This document shows positions 24,640-36,599 of a DNA stretch of 64,000 nt, in pieces. The stretch's first letter is position 1; the number at the start of each line of letters is the position of its first letter. The position numbers and the translations under genes were made by a program. This DNA comes from Gossypium raimondii (lineage: Eukaryota; Streptophyta; Magnoliopsida; Malvales; Malvaceae). The stretch lies in assembly GCF_025698545.1 (NCBI RefSeq), contig NC_068569.1:4216001-4280000 (forward strand), given 5' to 3'. The notes under the pieces were generated by a model. It was not told the origin of the DNA and did no database searches. It saw nothing but the letters and a program-made list of their open reading frames with translations.

Positions 24640-26600
24640 TGTGCATGTTTTCTTTTTCTGTGAAGATGTAAAAACAAGTATAGGAAAGTGGTAAAGGAAC
24701 CCACACTGTATAAAAGGATGAGGAGATTGATGTTTACTTTAAAATAGCTGATAAATGTCTCTGTTGCTGAAGGTAAAGGCACCTTCTATTTTTAGCTTTG
24801 TACTTTTGTAGTAGCAGTTACTGCCACCAGCACTTGTCGGCTCGACCCACTCCATCATCCCCTTTTGTTCCCTTTCCTTTACAATGGATTACTATTACCA
24901 TCCATAAAGCTTTTCAAGTGTGTGAAATGAAACCCATCATATTTCAGGATCAACGTGTCGCATGTTTCAGGAGATAATATTTATATTAGATATGCAAATT
25001 TCGCATCTCTTTGCTTATGTCAGATTTACAAATCGTAAGCTTTACCCAATCAACCAACATCGTCACAATCACTTTATTCATTCAAGAAGCTAAAAATCTT
25101 CTTGCCATGTCTTCGTCTCTAGGCAAAAAAAAACAAAAAAACAAAACATATTTTTCCACTTTCTGTCGAGTTTTATGTTTTCCGAAGTTGAACCCATTAG
25201 TATCAAAGTTCTTGGGCCTGGCTGTTAAAAGTACGAAAAGGTAAAACAATATGGAAATTCACTCTGCTGCTTCTCCGGTTGAAATCCCATTGCATTGCGT
25301 TATTTTTTTTGTTCTTTTTTGGCAAAAATATCCATTTGATTCAATAAATTAGGAAACGGAATTAAGGTAAGAGTTCGCTGAAAGTTTCTGTTTGTGACTG
25401 ATCTTCCAAGATGGTGAAAGATGCTAGGCTTATTGGGTGCCATTAAGTGGGAAAAATCATCTGTCCTTTAGTCCCAAAAGACCCACACACAACAAGAGCT
25501 GATTTCTACGTGTCTGATTAAGACAAGGTAAGTTATAAGATGCCAATGAAATGGTGATTTTGCCTGGCTCTATTCTAAAATTGTGGAAATTACGGGTCAT
25601 GCTCTTTAATGGGGGGGGGGGTTAGGGAGAATATGTGGACTTGGTGCCCTGGCTCGTCCTTTTCTACCGACCGTCCCAAACAAAGACAACATAGTTCTTT
25701 TCCAATGCTATTAACATCATGATTCTTGACTTCACCCACTGCTTTGATTTCAACTCCATTAGCTTGGTGGATGTTTGATTGCTGCTTTATTCACTTGATT
25801 TTTTGTTTATAAGCTCACGTTAACCATGGTCCCATGGAGCACCTAGGACACAATGGTCAACGGTGATGCCTAAATTCTGCGTGGACCACCATGTAAGTGT
25901 CAAATTTTGATTCCCCTCGATGATAACCAGACTCAAACACAGGAGAATTTTACAAGTCAATGGGGGCTTAAAAGTTAAAAACTGTGTATATGCATTTAAT
26001 GCCTCCCCTTCTCCAAGATTTCCTCAGCTCCAAAGCCAGCACAACTAAGCAGTTGCAGTGAAAGGGAATGTTCCAGGTAGAACAAAGTCCTATCTATATT
26101 ATAAATTACAACTACAACTACAACAGCCTTTTAACTACCAGAAGGAGAAAACCCAGAATTCTAATGTACATTTCAATATATCATTGGGGATTTCAGGTCC
26201 TTTTCATTTTCTCTCTCACAATTATTGCCATGGTGACAATTTGCAAGGCTTGATTTCTACAATCAATTACCGGATTCTCATCACATGTCAATAGGATTTC
26301 CGGGCAGCTTAATTTTAAATATTACTTATTTAAACAGAACATCTAAATTACAAAGTATTGAACTAAAAGCGATTACTATGGTCAACTATATCATCAGTCA
26401 AGTGTTAATCTAAGACAAACATATTCTACCAGCATAGCTTGTCATGTAAATGTAAATGAAATTAGATGAAACATCAAAGCTGAGGAGTAGTATAGACAAG
26501 AATGTAAAGCCCACAAATACGAGCAGTGATCCAAAATAGCTTCCAAGATCAACAAATCAGGTATTCTGGTTTAGAAGCTTAAATATTGGTATAACGCATC
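24640..26600. other. Intergenic DNA, no gene seen
   Basis: Balanced to AT-rich sequence with a poly-G run near 25612. Short plus-strand frames at 25011-25244 and 26058-26294 show no recognisable domain or codon signature. Confidence 0.45.
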
Positions 26601-27125
26601 ACAAAACACAGATCTTTCGGATCAACAGAGAGGGCCATAAACAGATGCGTGCATTAACATTGCAATAAACCCAAACCTCTCTCTCTCTCTTTTGGGTCAA
26701 TTCACCAACTAAACTGAAACCAATGGCAGACCTAACCAGGAAGAAATGTTAAAAGTAGACATCATAATCTACAAACAGTGAGGGAGAGGAAAACATTTTG
26801 GTTAATCAAGCCCAACAAAGTTGAACAAGTTTTAAATTCAATTAATATCAAGTTATTTCAAATGTCTTGAGAAGAGAAAAACATTAAAGATATGAATGTC
26901 AATAATATTCTAATATTACAAAGAAAAAGAGACATTGTAATCGGACCTTGAATCTCCCCGCATCAAAAATCCCACAATAAGTATTTGAACCCAAGTCTCC
27001 TCTCTCTTTTCTTCTGATTTTTTTGCACAACTTGAGGAACATCATATCATTTCAAAAGAAAAGCAGAGAAAGAAAACTAGAAAAGATAATACCAAAGTAG
27101 GCAAAGAAAAGTCATTGTAAGAAAA

Positions 27126-29081
27126 TCAGTAAGGTGTGTAGTAATACCCGGGCGGTGGCCCCATTCCATTAACAGGTGGCATTCCATAAGGCATCACTGG
27201 CATCGGTCCAGGTCCATAATATCCAGGGTTGTTAATCTTGGCCAAACTAGATTGACCTTGCATTCCATCCTTCGAATATTGCTGCCATACCTGCTGTTCC
27301 TGGACAAGTAAATGTTGCTTCTTTTCCATGTCAGCCATTTGCACATATGAAGGAGGTGGAATGCTCAATGACGCAGCAAATGGGTCTTGATTGACATTCT
27401 GAACTGTTCCATCTGGTGCAGGAAGAGCTAAAACCGGTGTCTTCCCTGGCCCTGGCAATGCCACACTACTGGCACTCCCCCCACTTAACTGACCAGTGCT
27501 GACATGCTGCCTTACCATTCCCTGATCATACATGCCATTCAACAATAATGGATCAAGCCCACCACCCAAAGCTGCTTTTTGCCTCGACAAATTACTAGCT
27601 GACTCAACCAAAGCCAATTCCCAATCTGCCTTCCCTGGTTCAGCAGCTGGGGTTTGCCAAGCAGATGTCAATTCGGGCTGCCCATTTGATGGGAAAGCTT
27701 CCCATGATCCATTACCATTATTTGCTGCAGGACCATTAAACAAAGCCAAAGCAAATTTGTTTCCCTGATCATCGGCTGTGACAACATCATCCCTCAAATC
27801 CACTAAATCCTCCTGGGGTTCTGGAGGTTTAACAGGCTCCGGCTCTGATGGTGGCGGTGGTGGAGCATAATTCTCAGGTGCAGGTAGCGCCTTTACTTCA
27901 TTCATATTTGGTTCAGGCTCTTCCTCTTTAGGTGGAGGAGGAAGCTCCTTTCTCTCTGGACTCGTTGGCTTCTTAGCTCTATCCCTCACAAATTCCTCCA
28001 ATGTCTCCAACAACTTATCTGTAATCCTCTGCACCTCAGGATACTCCGATGACCTAGCCACACCGATATCCTTACACCAATTATAAAATGCAATCAACTC
28101 ATCAATCTGCTTCGCTGCACTCGCATATGCATCAAATGCCTTAACACAATCTGGGTACTCCATATCAAAAAATCTATCAAGCAACACAGCCAAAACCTCA
28201 CAAATATCTGCATATAACTGAAAACTTTCTTTCACAACAGGATACAAAGCAATCAAGATCATCCTACCATTCTTAGCCAACCCTGTAGGCCTACAAGACA
28301 AGAACCGATCCAACAACCTCTGCAAGTGACCCATCTTCCCAAAAATCCTCTCAGGCTTCATTTCCCTCAATGGGGTCACTGCTTTCTTCTCTTCTCTCCC
28401 ATCTCTCCCAACCGCCTCACTCATGTCACCAAAAGACCTCGTTCTCCTGTTCATCCCGTAATTCCCATACCCATTATTATCACCTCTGAAATCGCCATAA
28501 TCATACTCATTCTGCCTTGGTGGCGGTGACCGGAAATTGTCTCTCACACTGTATCTATCATCACCATTTCCATGACTACTTCCCCCAGAACCACTGCCAC
28601 TGCCTCTTTTCCTATCGAAAAGCATCAATTCAAGCCTTTGATCTAAATACATAGCATAGGTTCTTACAAAAGCAGAATGATCCCAAGAACTCGAGTGAGC
28701 CTCATCTCTAAAATCCGACATATTCAACAACCTCGTACCTTTCCTTGTAGCATACAAGATCTCTTCTTGAAACACCGGATCTCCATCATTCATCAGCCTG
28801 TGAACAAGCACCAGTGCTTTGAGTGCCACGATCCAGTCACGTGTCTTCCCTAGCCGTTTCGACACAGCCGACACGCACGCGTGAACGTATCCGCGTGAGT
28901 ACGAGGTCAAACTCAGGATTTCTCGTATGTATTTCTCGTCAGCTGGATCGTCGTCGTGGCTCGTCGCCTTCACGACCGCCACCTCGAGGTCCGGCGCCAT
29001 GTTGCTCGCTACCTTGGCTATTCCAATGGTCGTTTGGTCCTTAACGGCCCCGATCGCTTTCCGAATCGTGCTCGACGACAT
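27126..29081 (-). CDS. ANTH-domain putative clathrin assembly protein (AP180 type, At4g32285-like)
   Basis: An adaptor that binds phosphoinositides and clathrin/AP-2 during clathrin-coated vesicle formation at the plasma membrane and trans-Golgi network. It is one 651-residue exon starting MSSSTIRKAIGAVKD. The ANTH domain spans about residues 25-370, with the phosphoinositide-binding signature VVKATSHDD near residues 35-43 and the helical solenoid (SRGYVHACVSAVSKRLGKTR; RMILIALYPVVKESFQLYAD). An insertion rich in Gly, Ser, Arg and Asp lies at about residues 158-225. The C-terminal half is Pro/Glu-rich and disordered, with a DPF motif (DPFAAS), a typical AP-2 ear-binding signal, and a Pro/Gly/Tyr-rich end. 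The intronless structure and length fit the At2g25430/At4g32285 pair; gene order favours At4g32285. Confidence 0.94.
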   Translation of the reverse strand: MSSSTIRKAIGAVKDQTTIGIAKVASNMAPDLEVAVVKATSHDDDPADEKYIREILSLTSYSRGYVHACVSAVSKRLGKTRDWIVALKALVLVHRLMNDGDPVFQEEILYATRKGTRLLNMSDFRDEAHSSSWDHSAFVRTYAMYLDQRLELMLFDRKRGSGSGSGGSSHGNGDDRYSVRDNFRSPPPRQNEYDYGDFRGDNNGYGNYGMNRRTRSFGDMSEAVGRDGREEKKAVTPLREMKPERIFGKMGHLQRLLDRFLSCRPTGLAKNGRMILIALYPVVKESFQLYADICEVLAVLLDRFFDMEYPDCVKAFDAYASAAKQIDELIAFYNWCKDIGVARSSEYPEVQRITDKLLETLEEFVRDRAKKPTSPERKELPPPPKEEEPEPNMNEVKALPAPENYAPPPPPSEPEPVKPPEPQEDLVDLRDDVVTADDQGNKFALALFNGPAANNGNGSWEAFPSNGQPELTSAWQTPAAEPGKADWELALVESASNLSRQKAALGGGLDPLLLNGMYDQGMVRQHVSTGQLSGGSASSVALPGPGKTPVLALPAPDGTVQNVNQDPFAASLSIPPPSYVQMADMEKKQHLLVQEQQVWQQYSKDGMQGQSSLAKINNPGYYGPGPMPVMPYGMPPVNGMGPPPGYYYTPY

Positions 29082-29099
29082 CTTTACCGTTTGATTTCA

Positions 29100-30500
29100 A
29101 CCAAAATCACCTCCCTCAAACTGATCTAGCGGTAAGTTTAGTTATATTTTCAGCTTTTCAACTCCAAAAGTTAAAAAAAAAATCTAAACAAAATTAATTA
29201 ACAAACTCTAATAAAGATTAATTAAACCGTTAATGAAGTCTAACTATAAACGAGGAAAAAAAGACGTTGTTTTATATAAAATACCTCCTAGATCTGCGGC
29301 GTAAGGAGAAGAAGAAAGCCGGTCAGTCAAAACGGCGACGAAGCAGTTGACTTTGTTCAGCGAAGAAGCACCAGAAAATCGGCGATGGATTCTTCTTATT
29401 GTAAGAAGAAGCGGTGGAGAGATGGAAGTAATGGAAGAGATCTGGCCGCTATCTAGGCATCATGTCTCGTCTCGTATCTTGTGTGTGGTTGAACTTGGAG
29501 AGAAAACTGCAACGAGAGATTGGGTTTCGATTTTTAGATGGTTGTGCGGGAAATTATTTAACATATGCAATTTGCAAATACTGTCTACGCGTACGGTTTA
29601 CGGTGATACCGACATTTTTCCTTTTAAAGAAACTGTTGCTCTTTGGGTAGTGTGTCAAGTCGGGATCCGAATGGGTGTATATGGGAATTCCATTTCTTTA
29701 TTTTGGTTCTGAACTCTGTAAGGGATTTGAATTTTGTAGAAACTTATCACTACGTTCATTCTATTTTGGTTTTCTAAAATGTGTTCCAAATTTAATTAAT
29801 TTAAAGATGTTCCATCCACACTTTACTACTTTATTAAATAATTGGTGGAACCAACCATCTTTTCCTCCTCCTTTTTTTCTTTTATTCTCTTTTTTTTGTT
29901 GGAATACCAACAATTTTCTTTATAAAAACCATTGTTCCAATGAAAATGACAATATAGATTTAATTGCATCTAACATGCACTGTTCGGTGCATATACTTTT
30001 TAGTGAAAGAATTTATATTGATTTTTAAAAAATATAAAAAGAAATTATGGGTGATACCGAAAGAGTAGTAATCTAACTTTTGTTGTTGGGCGTCCAAGGG
30101 GAGTTATATTTATGACCAAACTCAATCCTTTCTTTTTCCCCAAGTCCAATTGTTCGTGAAAACAACTAGTTTGCCCGGCCCAGTACTTTGATGATTCAAA
30201 CACTTCATTTAAATTCAATTATAATTTATATATTAATAAATTATTTTAAATTTTATTTTTTGAATGCAATAATGGGATATATTATATTTTTAAAAAATAA
30301 TTTTAAATATTAAACATAGCATTTTAAAAAATTAATCACGAACCTTAATCATAAATTTATTAATAATTATAAAAAATCAGAATTTTTAATATTAGATCAA
30401 TATTGAATTTAATAGAATTCAACAAAAAAGGTATATGATAAGGAAATAATGAAATCAAATCGCGATGCGAATAGACTCGTGTATATATATATACATCGGT
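29100..30500. other. ANTH gene leader/promoter and AT-rich flank
   Basis: The interval 29082-29460 is probably the 5' UTR and core promoter of the ANTH gene. A 121-codon plus-strand frame at 29347-29712 overlaps it and shows no domain. The remainder is AT-rich and featureless. Confidence 0.45.
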
Positions 30501-30800
30501 CTAAAGTATTATTTGATAAGTTAAAAAATTGAAAAGATAAAATTTTATAAATTTTAAATTTATATTATAAAATTGTTTTGTGTATCAATACTAATTTATA
30601 TTTCATGCTTTAAATTTTATTAATATAATATTTTATATTATTTTAAATAATTTTAAATAAAAGTTAAATGTAATAATTTTAATATTTATTTAAAATAAAA
30701 ATTTATATTAAAAATAAAATAATATGATTATTAAACACATTTAAAAATTTAAATGTTTGAAAATTTTTCAACAAAATTATACTTTTATTTCTTAACATAT
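30500..30800. repeat. AT-rich MITE-like repeat copy
   Basis: The segment at 30700-30785 (AAAATTTATATTAAAAATAA, then TATGATTATTAAACACATTT) is clearly related to 49081-49170. Both blocks begin with a TATTTGATA motif, suggesting two old copies of one AT-rich MITE family. Ends and target-site duplication could not be fixed. Confidence 0.4.
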
Positions 30801-30989
30801 TTATATTGTTAAATATTAAATTATCGAATATAATTTCCTATCACTTTATGATAATCGAATATGGATCATCATTTACATTATTTACGCAAGGAATCATTGG
30901 AAAAAATTATATTTCAAGCTTTAAGGCATACTCTCGATTAGTAAGTGTGGAGATTTGAATAATAAAATTATGGTTTTATATTCTATTTC

Positions 30990-31500
30990 ATGAGATCTTT
31001 ATAGTGGTATATCATAAGCTCAAAACGGTTAAGTGGTGAATAATAAATTGATGCTTAAAGTAAGCCACTTGTAAATTAAGTTAAGGAAAATGAAAAACTT
31101 AATCTCACATTGGTTAAATATCAAGTATGGAATATGTTTATATATGTGAACCAACTTAATAACTATTAAATGACTAGATTAATACTCTCTCCTGTGTGCT
31201 AGGGTGGTGTAATTCAAAACCCATTAGGGTTTGACATAAATTGTTTGTGTCTTTCATCCTTGTGAATATTTTAACCCGTTACGTATGGAGTACTCCTTAA
31301 TTTACGGGCATATTTTGGCTCCAAAATTTCGAGAGATTTATTTTTTCCCTACATATTTTCCAAACTGTTTTCCAGTGATATACGAAGGTAAGACTATTGT
31401 TCGTTGATTATTGCAGCCGTGTTAATGCTGTACTCATCTTGTTCTTCTATCCTGGGAGACAGTCGGCCGAATATGTCTTAAGGAGACTGTCAAAAATAGG
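30990..31500. mobile_element. Possible degraded LTR fragment
   Basis: Less AT-rich than its surroundings and reminiscent of retrotransposon LTR sequence (CTCACATTGGTTAAATATCA near 31106; TTAGGGTTTGACATAAATTG near 31224). I see no partner LTR, no protein-coding remains and no target-site duplication, so this is a weak call from general resemblance. Confidence 0.3.
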
Positions 31501-32227
31501 CCTCAACTACCAGTATAATATTTCAATCTAATTTTATTTTCTATTTTTCATTTTTTATATATATACATACCTATATATTATTCTGGTTCGATCTTGCGAT
31601 TTAAATAAATATTTTATATTATTGTTATTTTACTAAGCAACAGAATCCTCTTTGTAGTTAGTAGCAAAAACTTGTGTACCAGCAGGCCTAGAGAAAAGGC
31701 AAAAAGAATGTATATAAATTAAAGAAGTGAAAATATAAAAAGCTTCCTTTAGATTTTTATGGAAGCTTCTGGTTTAAAACTTTAAATCCCCGAAAAGCAA
31801 AAGGAATTAAAAGGACCACCATTGTTAAAGTGAAAGACAAGACAAAAGGAGAGGCCCAAATATAAAACACGAAGCTCAACCCAGAAGTCTTATTTTGATT
31901 TTATTTTTTTTACTTAAATAATATAAAAGTAATTAGGATATTTATTTTAGGGCAATTTACCAATAAAAGCCCTTTTTTTCAAAAATTACCGAAATGGGCC
32001 CGGTATTTTATTATTTACCGGAATGGGCCATTTTCCCCGAAATCTTGTCCACGTCATATGCGATATCGAGTGCAGCGTCAGAATCACGCCCACGTCGGTG
32101 AGATGCTTGGCGTGGACGCGATTTCGTCCACGTGAAAAAGACTCCAACGGTCAAAAAAATAAAATACTGGGCCCATTTCGATAAATTTTAAAAATATTGG
32201 GCTTTTTTGGTATTTTGGAAAAATAAA

Positions 32228-32319
32228 ATTTGAATCTTTTGTACTTGTATTTATTTTTTAATCAATTAACTCTTCAATATTACATCAATAGCAACAAGTA
32301 CAAAAAGATTCAAAATTGT
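32228..32319. repeat. Inverted repeat (hairpin) inside the Mutator-like element
   Basis: TTTGAATCTTTTGTACTTG near 32229 is matched by CAAGTACAAAAAGATTCAAA near 32294. This gives a stem of about 19 bp with one bulge and a loop of about 45 nt. Confidence 0.7.
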
Positions 32320-32328
32320 TACCAACAA

Positions 32329-32382
32329 GATTTGAACCAATGTACTAAGGAAAAATAGCAAGCATCTTAACCAACTAAGCTA
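32329..32382 (-). other. tRNA-like internal Pol III promoter (A box and B box), degenerate
   Basis: On the minus strand, TAGCTTAGTTGG (32382-32371) fits the tRNA A-box consensus and GGTTCAAATC (32338-32329) resembles the B box GGTTCRANNCC. The two lie 32 bp apart, a tRNA-like distance. The flanks do not pair into an acceptor stem, so this is not a functional tRNA; it is more likely a tRNA relic or SINE-like head. Confidence 0.45.
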
Positions 32383-32910
32383 AACTAATTAATTGACATA
32401 TTATAGAAATACCGTTATTATCTTAATTATATTACTTACGTTCTAACGATTTATCGGACCTATTCCATACACGTGTCAAATCGAAAAAATAATACAACAA
32501 TTACGTAAAAAAATCCGTGTTTACTTCAAATAAATAAGGAAAATAATTATTTGAATGTTTCAAAATTCAATTCTAAACCGAAAAATCGAAATTTAGGGCA
32601 AAAAGGATCTTTTTCGATTTAAAATCAAACAAACCGAGCCAAAAGTTATGGTCTTTCAAAGTTTTCCAAGCTAAAAAACATAAACTGTTCATGCCACGTC
32701 AGCAAATCGCGTCCTCGTAGGCGCGATTTGTGTCCACATAAGCAAAGCGCGCTGACGTGGATGCGATGTTCGACATCGCCCCCGACATCGCTACCGACGT
32801 GGACGCGATTTCGGAGAAAATGGCCCATTCCGGTAAATAATAAAATACCGGGCCCATTTCGGTAAATTTTAAAAAAATAGGGCTTTTTTTGTAATTTGCC
32901 CTTTATTTTA

Positions 32911-34318
32911 TACCAAACTACATCTAAAGTCATTAAATTATTAGTAAGTTTATGTTTTGATCATTCAATTTTAATAAGTTACAAAATGATCATAAAACTA
33001 TTCGAAACTTTTCATTTAAGCTAGTGACAATTCAAAATTTTTTATTTTAGGTTTTTTTTAAGCCCATTTAACGAGGTCCAAGTGACGATTTGACAATCAA
33101 TACGATGGATTATTACCCATCAACAAGTAGAACATAATGTAGATCCAAGTCGATCTGGTGATCAGTATTGAAGATTGTAGAAGAAATCTATTTGAATTTT
33201 AACTCGTAGATTCGTAACATACAAAATTGTTTTATGAAGAAAAAAAACTAAACTATAAAAGAGAATGGAAAGAGAGTTTTCGATTGGTGCAAGCGATATG
33301 AACAAAGAAGGTCATACAACAATAATTTTAACAGTCTAGTGACTTAAATGAAAGCTTTTGAATAATTCATTGGCCAATTTATAATTTTTTGAAGTTGAGT
33401 GACTAAAATATAAATTTACTAATAGTTTAATAATCTTAAATGTAGTTTGCCCAATCAGAAATTTCTTTATTAATATTTTTAAAAAGACAATTAGGGATGG
33501 CAATGGGGTAGGGTAGGGCGAGTTTTTGCCCGTCTCGATCCCGACTCTTAAGAAAAAAAATCTACCCCAAACCCAAACTCAAAATTTAATAGATGACCCG
33601 ACTCCGCCCCTGGCACAAATTTAATTTAATTTAATTATTTTATTTTTAAGCAAATAGGATTAACTTTATTGAGTTTGGACTTAAAACCTAATATATTTAT
33701 TTATTGAAAGCAAAAACTTAATATATATTAGGAGTATTTTTGTAAAAATATCAGGATGGATTTACCTCAAACCCAACCCACTTATTTTTCTAATTTCACT
33801 TTACCCAATTTACTTTCAAAAAAAAAAAATTATCATTTACTAAGGGTTTAAAATTATTCAATTTTAGCATAAAAAGTGTGCCCGAACTCAAGCATTTGAT
33901 TCTATAAGCATTCCACTCTTGAAATGTGTAGGACTAAAGTAAATTCCTCCTCTTTTAAAAAGAACCCAAAAGACAAAGGAGAAAAGAAAAAAAAAAGCAC
34001 TCAAATAAAGATTCTAGTGGTACCCTTTTGAACAAACAAAGTGAGGATACAATCTTTGTTAATACATCAAATAAAAGAAAGCTAATTGGAATTAATTATT
34101 ATGCTTCAATCATCTTTGTTCTGCCTTGGCTAGCTTAGACTATTATAGTGATATATATATGCTTTCACACTTCACTCATTTTACATGTTTTTTTCTTTTT
34201 TTTTTACAAACTACGTACTTATTGGAAGGAACAATTGATATTCAAAGTACTAAAGTTGGTATAAACTAGTAAATTTTGCTTATAAAAGTAGACTGCAAAT
34301 CCCATCAAACTCCAATGT
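32911..34318. other. AT-rich intergenic DNA and 3' flank of IAA29
   Basis: No gene seen. The right end probably contains the IAA29 3' UTR. Runs of A and T and a short ATATAT tract near 34151 occur. Confidence 0.5.
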
Positions 34319-35482
34319 TCAACCCCAGTTCCTCACTATCTCCATTCGCTGCACACTCCTAACAAAATTTCTGCAAAACCAACATTAATCCATCCAAATT
34401 TAGACACTCTATTCATAAATTCAGTTTTAACCTTAACTTGCGTATGTATTTAAAATTCGGTCCAATATGTTAAGTTGATTAAAGTTCTTTTTTATGAGAA
34501 GATAATGTAAAAGGATTGCAAATGTTTATAAATGCCGGATAAATTTATGTTTTTTTTTCTTGTACTCCTTCCATGATTTCTATTATTCGCAAAGGTTGCT
34601 TGTAATAAGAAAACTAGAGTAAGGGACCAAGAAAAGGAAGGAAAAATATTCTTACTGCCATGGAATATCGCCTGCAATCAGCCAATCTCCTTCTTTGTCC
34701 TGGTAGGTGAGAATATAATCATCTTCATCACATTTTTTGTCTGTTCATGACGGGAAAAAGAAAAAAGCAAGCTGAATATTGAGATTTTTGGTATTCTTTT
34801 ATCTTTTGAGGAATTTATGTATATAATCAATGACTTTACCTTTGGCAAACATGGTGATCAAGGAGTTGGTAAGTGATTGATAAGACTGATAAAGCTTTAT
34901 ATCAATCTTTCTTGTTATTGCTACTCCTTCCATCTTCACCTTAACATAAATGGATCTACCATTTTCATTCTCTGCAACCCTCCTGTTGTTCTCAGCCCTT
35001 CCAACTCGGGGCTGCTGCTGCTGCTGGAATATTTTATTCCTCCATGTTTTAATGGGTGGCCACCCCACAACTTGATCATCTTCCTCTGCGTCGTTCCTAG
35101 TACAATCCAACACCCAAACTTAATTAATTAACTATTGATATAGTTCATGTCTTTTTGGGCGGTGGGACTCAATTAAAAGAGATACTTACTCATCCGTTGT
35201 TGAAAAAGTTGCTTTCTTTTGATCCTTGTGATCTTCTTCCTCGTTTGGCTGACCACTCCAAAGAAGCAAAGGCTTTGTTCTACACTCTTCTGTAAAGTTT
35301 CCAAAAGCCTGCTCGAAACTGCGTTTACTTTTAACACAATCTTTGTCAGCGAAACAACCAGCAGCCTTGTTCCAAGCTTCCAAACCCCCCATTTCTTTGA
35401 GCTGATCAAGTCCATGGTTGTTCAAGTCGAACCCCTTTACCATGTTTGGAGTTGGGAGAGCAAGACCAAGTTGAAGCTCCAT
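34319..35482 (-). CDS. IAA29: Auxin-responsive Aux/IAA protein, IAA29-like
   Basis: A nuclear repressor of auxin response factors, degraded through TIR1/AFB when auxin is present. Minus-strand exons are 35482-35190, 35096-34840, 34740-34656 and 34370-34319. Joins are in frame and give about 228 residues. Domain I at the very N terminus is an EAR motif ([10 protein letters not shown]). The domain II degron core is present ([12 protein letters not shown]), followed by a short Gln run and the PB1 domain ([20 protein letters not shown], then [14 protein letters not shown], then [20 protein letters not shown], then [19 protein letters not shown]). The last exon is only 52 nt and was found through a GTTTTGCAG acceptor at 34371; reading through the exon 3 donor would hit TAA at once and lose the end of PB1. 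The identity is supported by the short domain I-II layout and by its position beside the ANTH gene. Confidence 0.93.
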
Positions 35483-35620
35483 TTTGATATTGGATTCGGA
35501 AAATTTTAAAAAAAAAAGAGAGAGTACAAATTAACGATGTTAAACCTAATAAAATATCAACAAAAGCTAGAGAGATGGGACTTAAAAGCGAATGGAGTTT
35601 CTGCTTCAAACTAGGAATGT

Positions 35621-35634
35621 ATTTATATATATAT
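35621..35634 (-). promoter_or_regulatory. TATA box of IAA29
   Basis: The minus strand reads CATATATATATAAAT about 140 nt upstream of the ATG. The predicted start site is near 35595, giving a leader of about 110 nt. No other TATA-like tract is better placed. Confidence 0.6.
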
Positions 35635-36133
35635 GGGAATGAGTGAAAAAGAAATTGACTAGTGTCTTGTGGAAGAGAGGAAGTTAGTGACAGCATGGAA
35701 GTTGGGTCGGCAAAAAGCCTAACATTGATCCGGACAGGTAAGGAAAGGATGCACCAACGTGCCAGAACCACCTAGCCCGGTAGGTTACTTCCAAGTATTC
35801 ACCCTTTGTTTATGTCCCCACCAATTACCAAACTGTCCTACCCTTCTCTCTGCATCAAACTGCTTAATTAACTGTAATCTAAACAGTCTTAAACCTAAAA
35901 TTAAGTAGCATTTGCAGCATTGAAAGCCTTTAACCAGAGGAAACTATATATGCCTGTTGATTATTACCAACAAATTAATGATCCTTGATGATGATGTCTT
36001 TCAGATTAGAGCTCTTAATTCTTGGATTATGTCTCTTAACAGAATCACATTAAACCAGGCAATTTTGCAATCATTGTCATGTCTTTTATTAATATTATAT
36101 TAGTAATTTTCTCAGTTCTGGTGAGATCATGTG

Positions 36134-36153
36134 CTTTTTTTTTTTTTTTTTTA
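36134..36153. repeat. Poly-T tract
   Basis: An uninterrupted T run of about 20 nt in the IAA29 upstream region. Confidence 0.85.
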
Positions 36154-36195
36154 ATATTGAAGTGAACTTGAGAGTGGTCTAAAATATAGTCCGTG

Positions 36196-36599
36196 CACAT
36201 GAGTTCAGTTTCCAAACATGTACCAACATGTCGGCAGACGATCCTGAAACATATCATGATGCATGAACTCTCTCATTTTCAAGAACATCCATGATAATGG
36301 GGGTGTTTTAAAACATTCTATTCATCGTCTTCTTGGTAATGATTTTGATATTAAACTCTTCTTCCCATTAAAATAATCTCGATTCTTTTTGTCGGAGTTT
36401 CATTCTACAATCGTAGATCAATAATAGGAGAGAGAGAGGAATGAACTTAGACAAGTTTGCCAACAGCATATTATACGTTTGGTATGTGTTTTTTTCAGTT
36501 TCTTCGATCACATTCAGCCCATGGTGGGGTTGGGAAATGGGGGCGTGAAGGGCTTGTTTGCGGAACATATGGGAAGGGTTCCCTTGTGAAGTTCACGTG
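36196..36599. promoter_or_regulatory. PBE-box and G-box upstream of IAA29
   Basis: CACATG at 36196-36201 (PBE-box type E-box) and CACGTG at 36594-36599 (G-box) lie about 0.7 and 1.1 kb upstream of the IAA29 ATG. IAA29 is a known PIF4/PIF5 target in Arabidopsis, and PIFs bind these two hexamers. Function here is inference. Confidence 0.4.

Larger units (their letters stand above)
31950..32901. mobile_element. Non-autonomous Mutator-like element, 952 bp
   Basis: Starts GGGCAATTTAC and ends GTAATTTGCCC, with inverted similarity continuing for about 110 bp on each side (for example GAAATGGGCCCGGTATTTTA on the left and its complement on the right). The 9-bp sequence TTTATTTTA flanks both sides, at 31941-31949 and 32902-32910, a classic Mutator-type target-site duplication. 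There is no transposase; the 95-codon minus-strand frame inside lies in the terminal repeat. A third, degenerate copy of the right end sits internally at 32161-32218 in direct orientation, so the element may be composite. Confidence 0.88.

Noticed and set aside
29347-29712. 121-codon plus-strand frame upstream of the ANTH gene
   Set aside because: It overlaps the expected leader and promoter of the minus-strand ANTH gene, has no domain and no splice context; likely chance.
32329-32382. Functional tRNA gene on the minus strand
   Set aside because: A and B boxes are present, but the flanks cannot form an acceptor stem and no standard anticodon arm is evident, so it is listed only as tRNA-like.
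32646-32933. 95-codon minus-strand frame in the Mutator-like element
   Set aside because: It lies mostly in the terminal inverted repeat and adjacent GC-rich arm and has no transposase motif; it also crosses the element boundary.
34492-34677. Alternative last exon of IAA29 (61-codon frame)
   Set aside because: It would need an intron far below normal size or lose the end of the PB1 domain. The 52-nt exon at 34319-34370 restores the family ending in the right phase.
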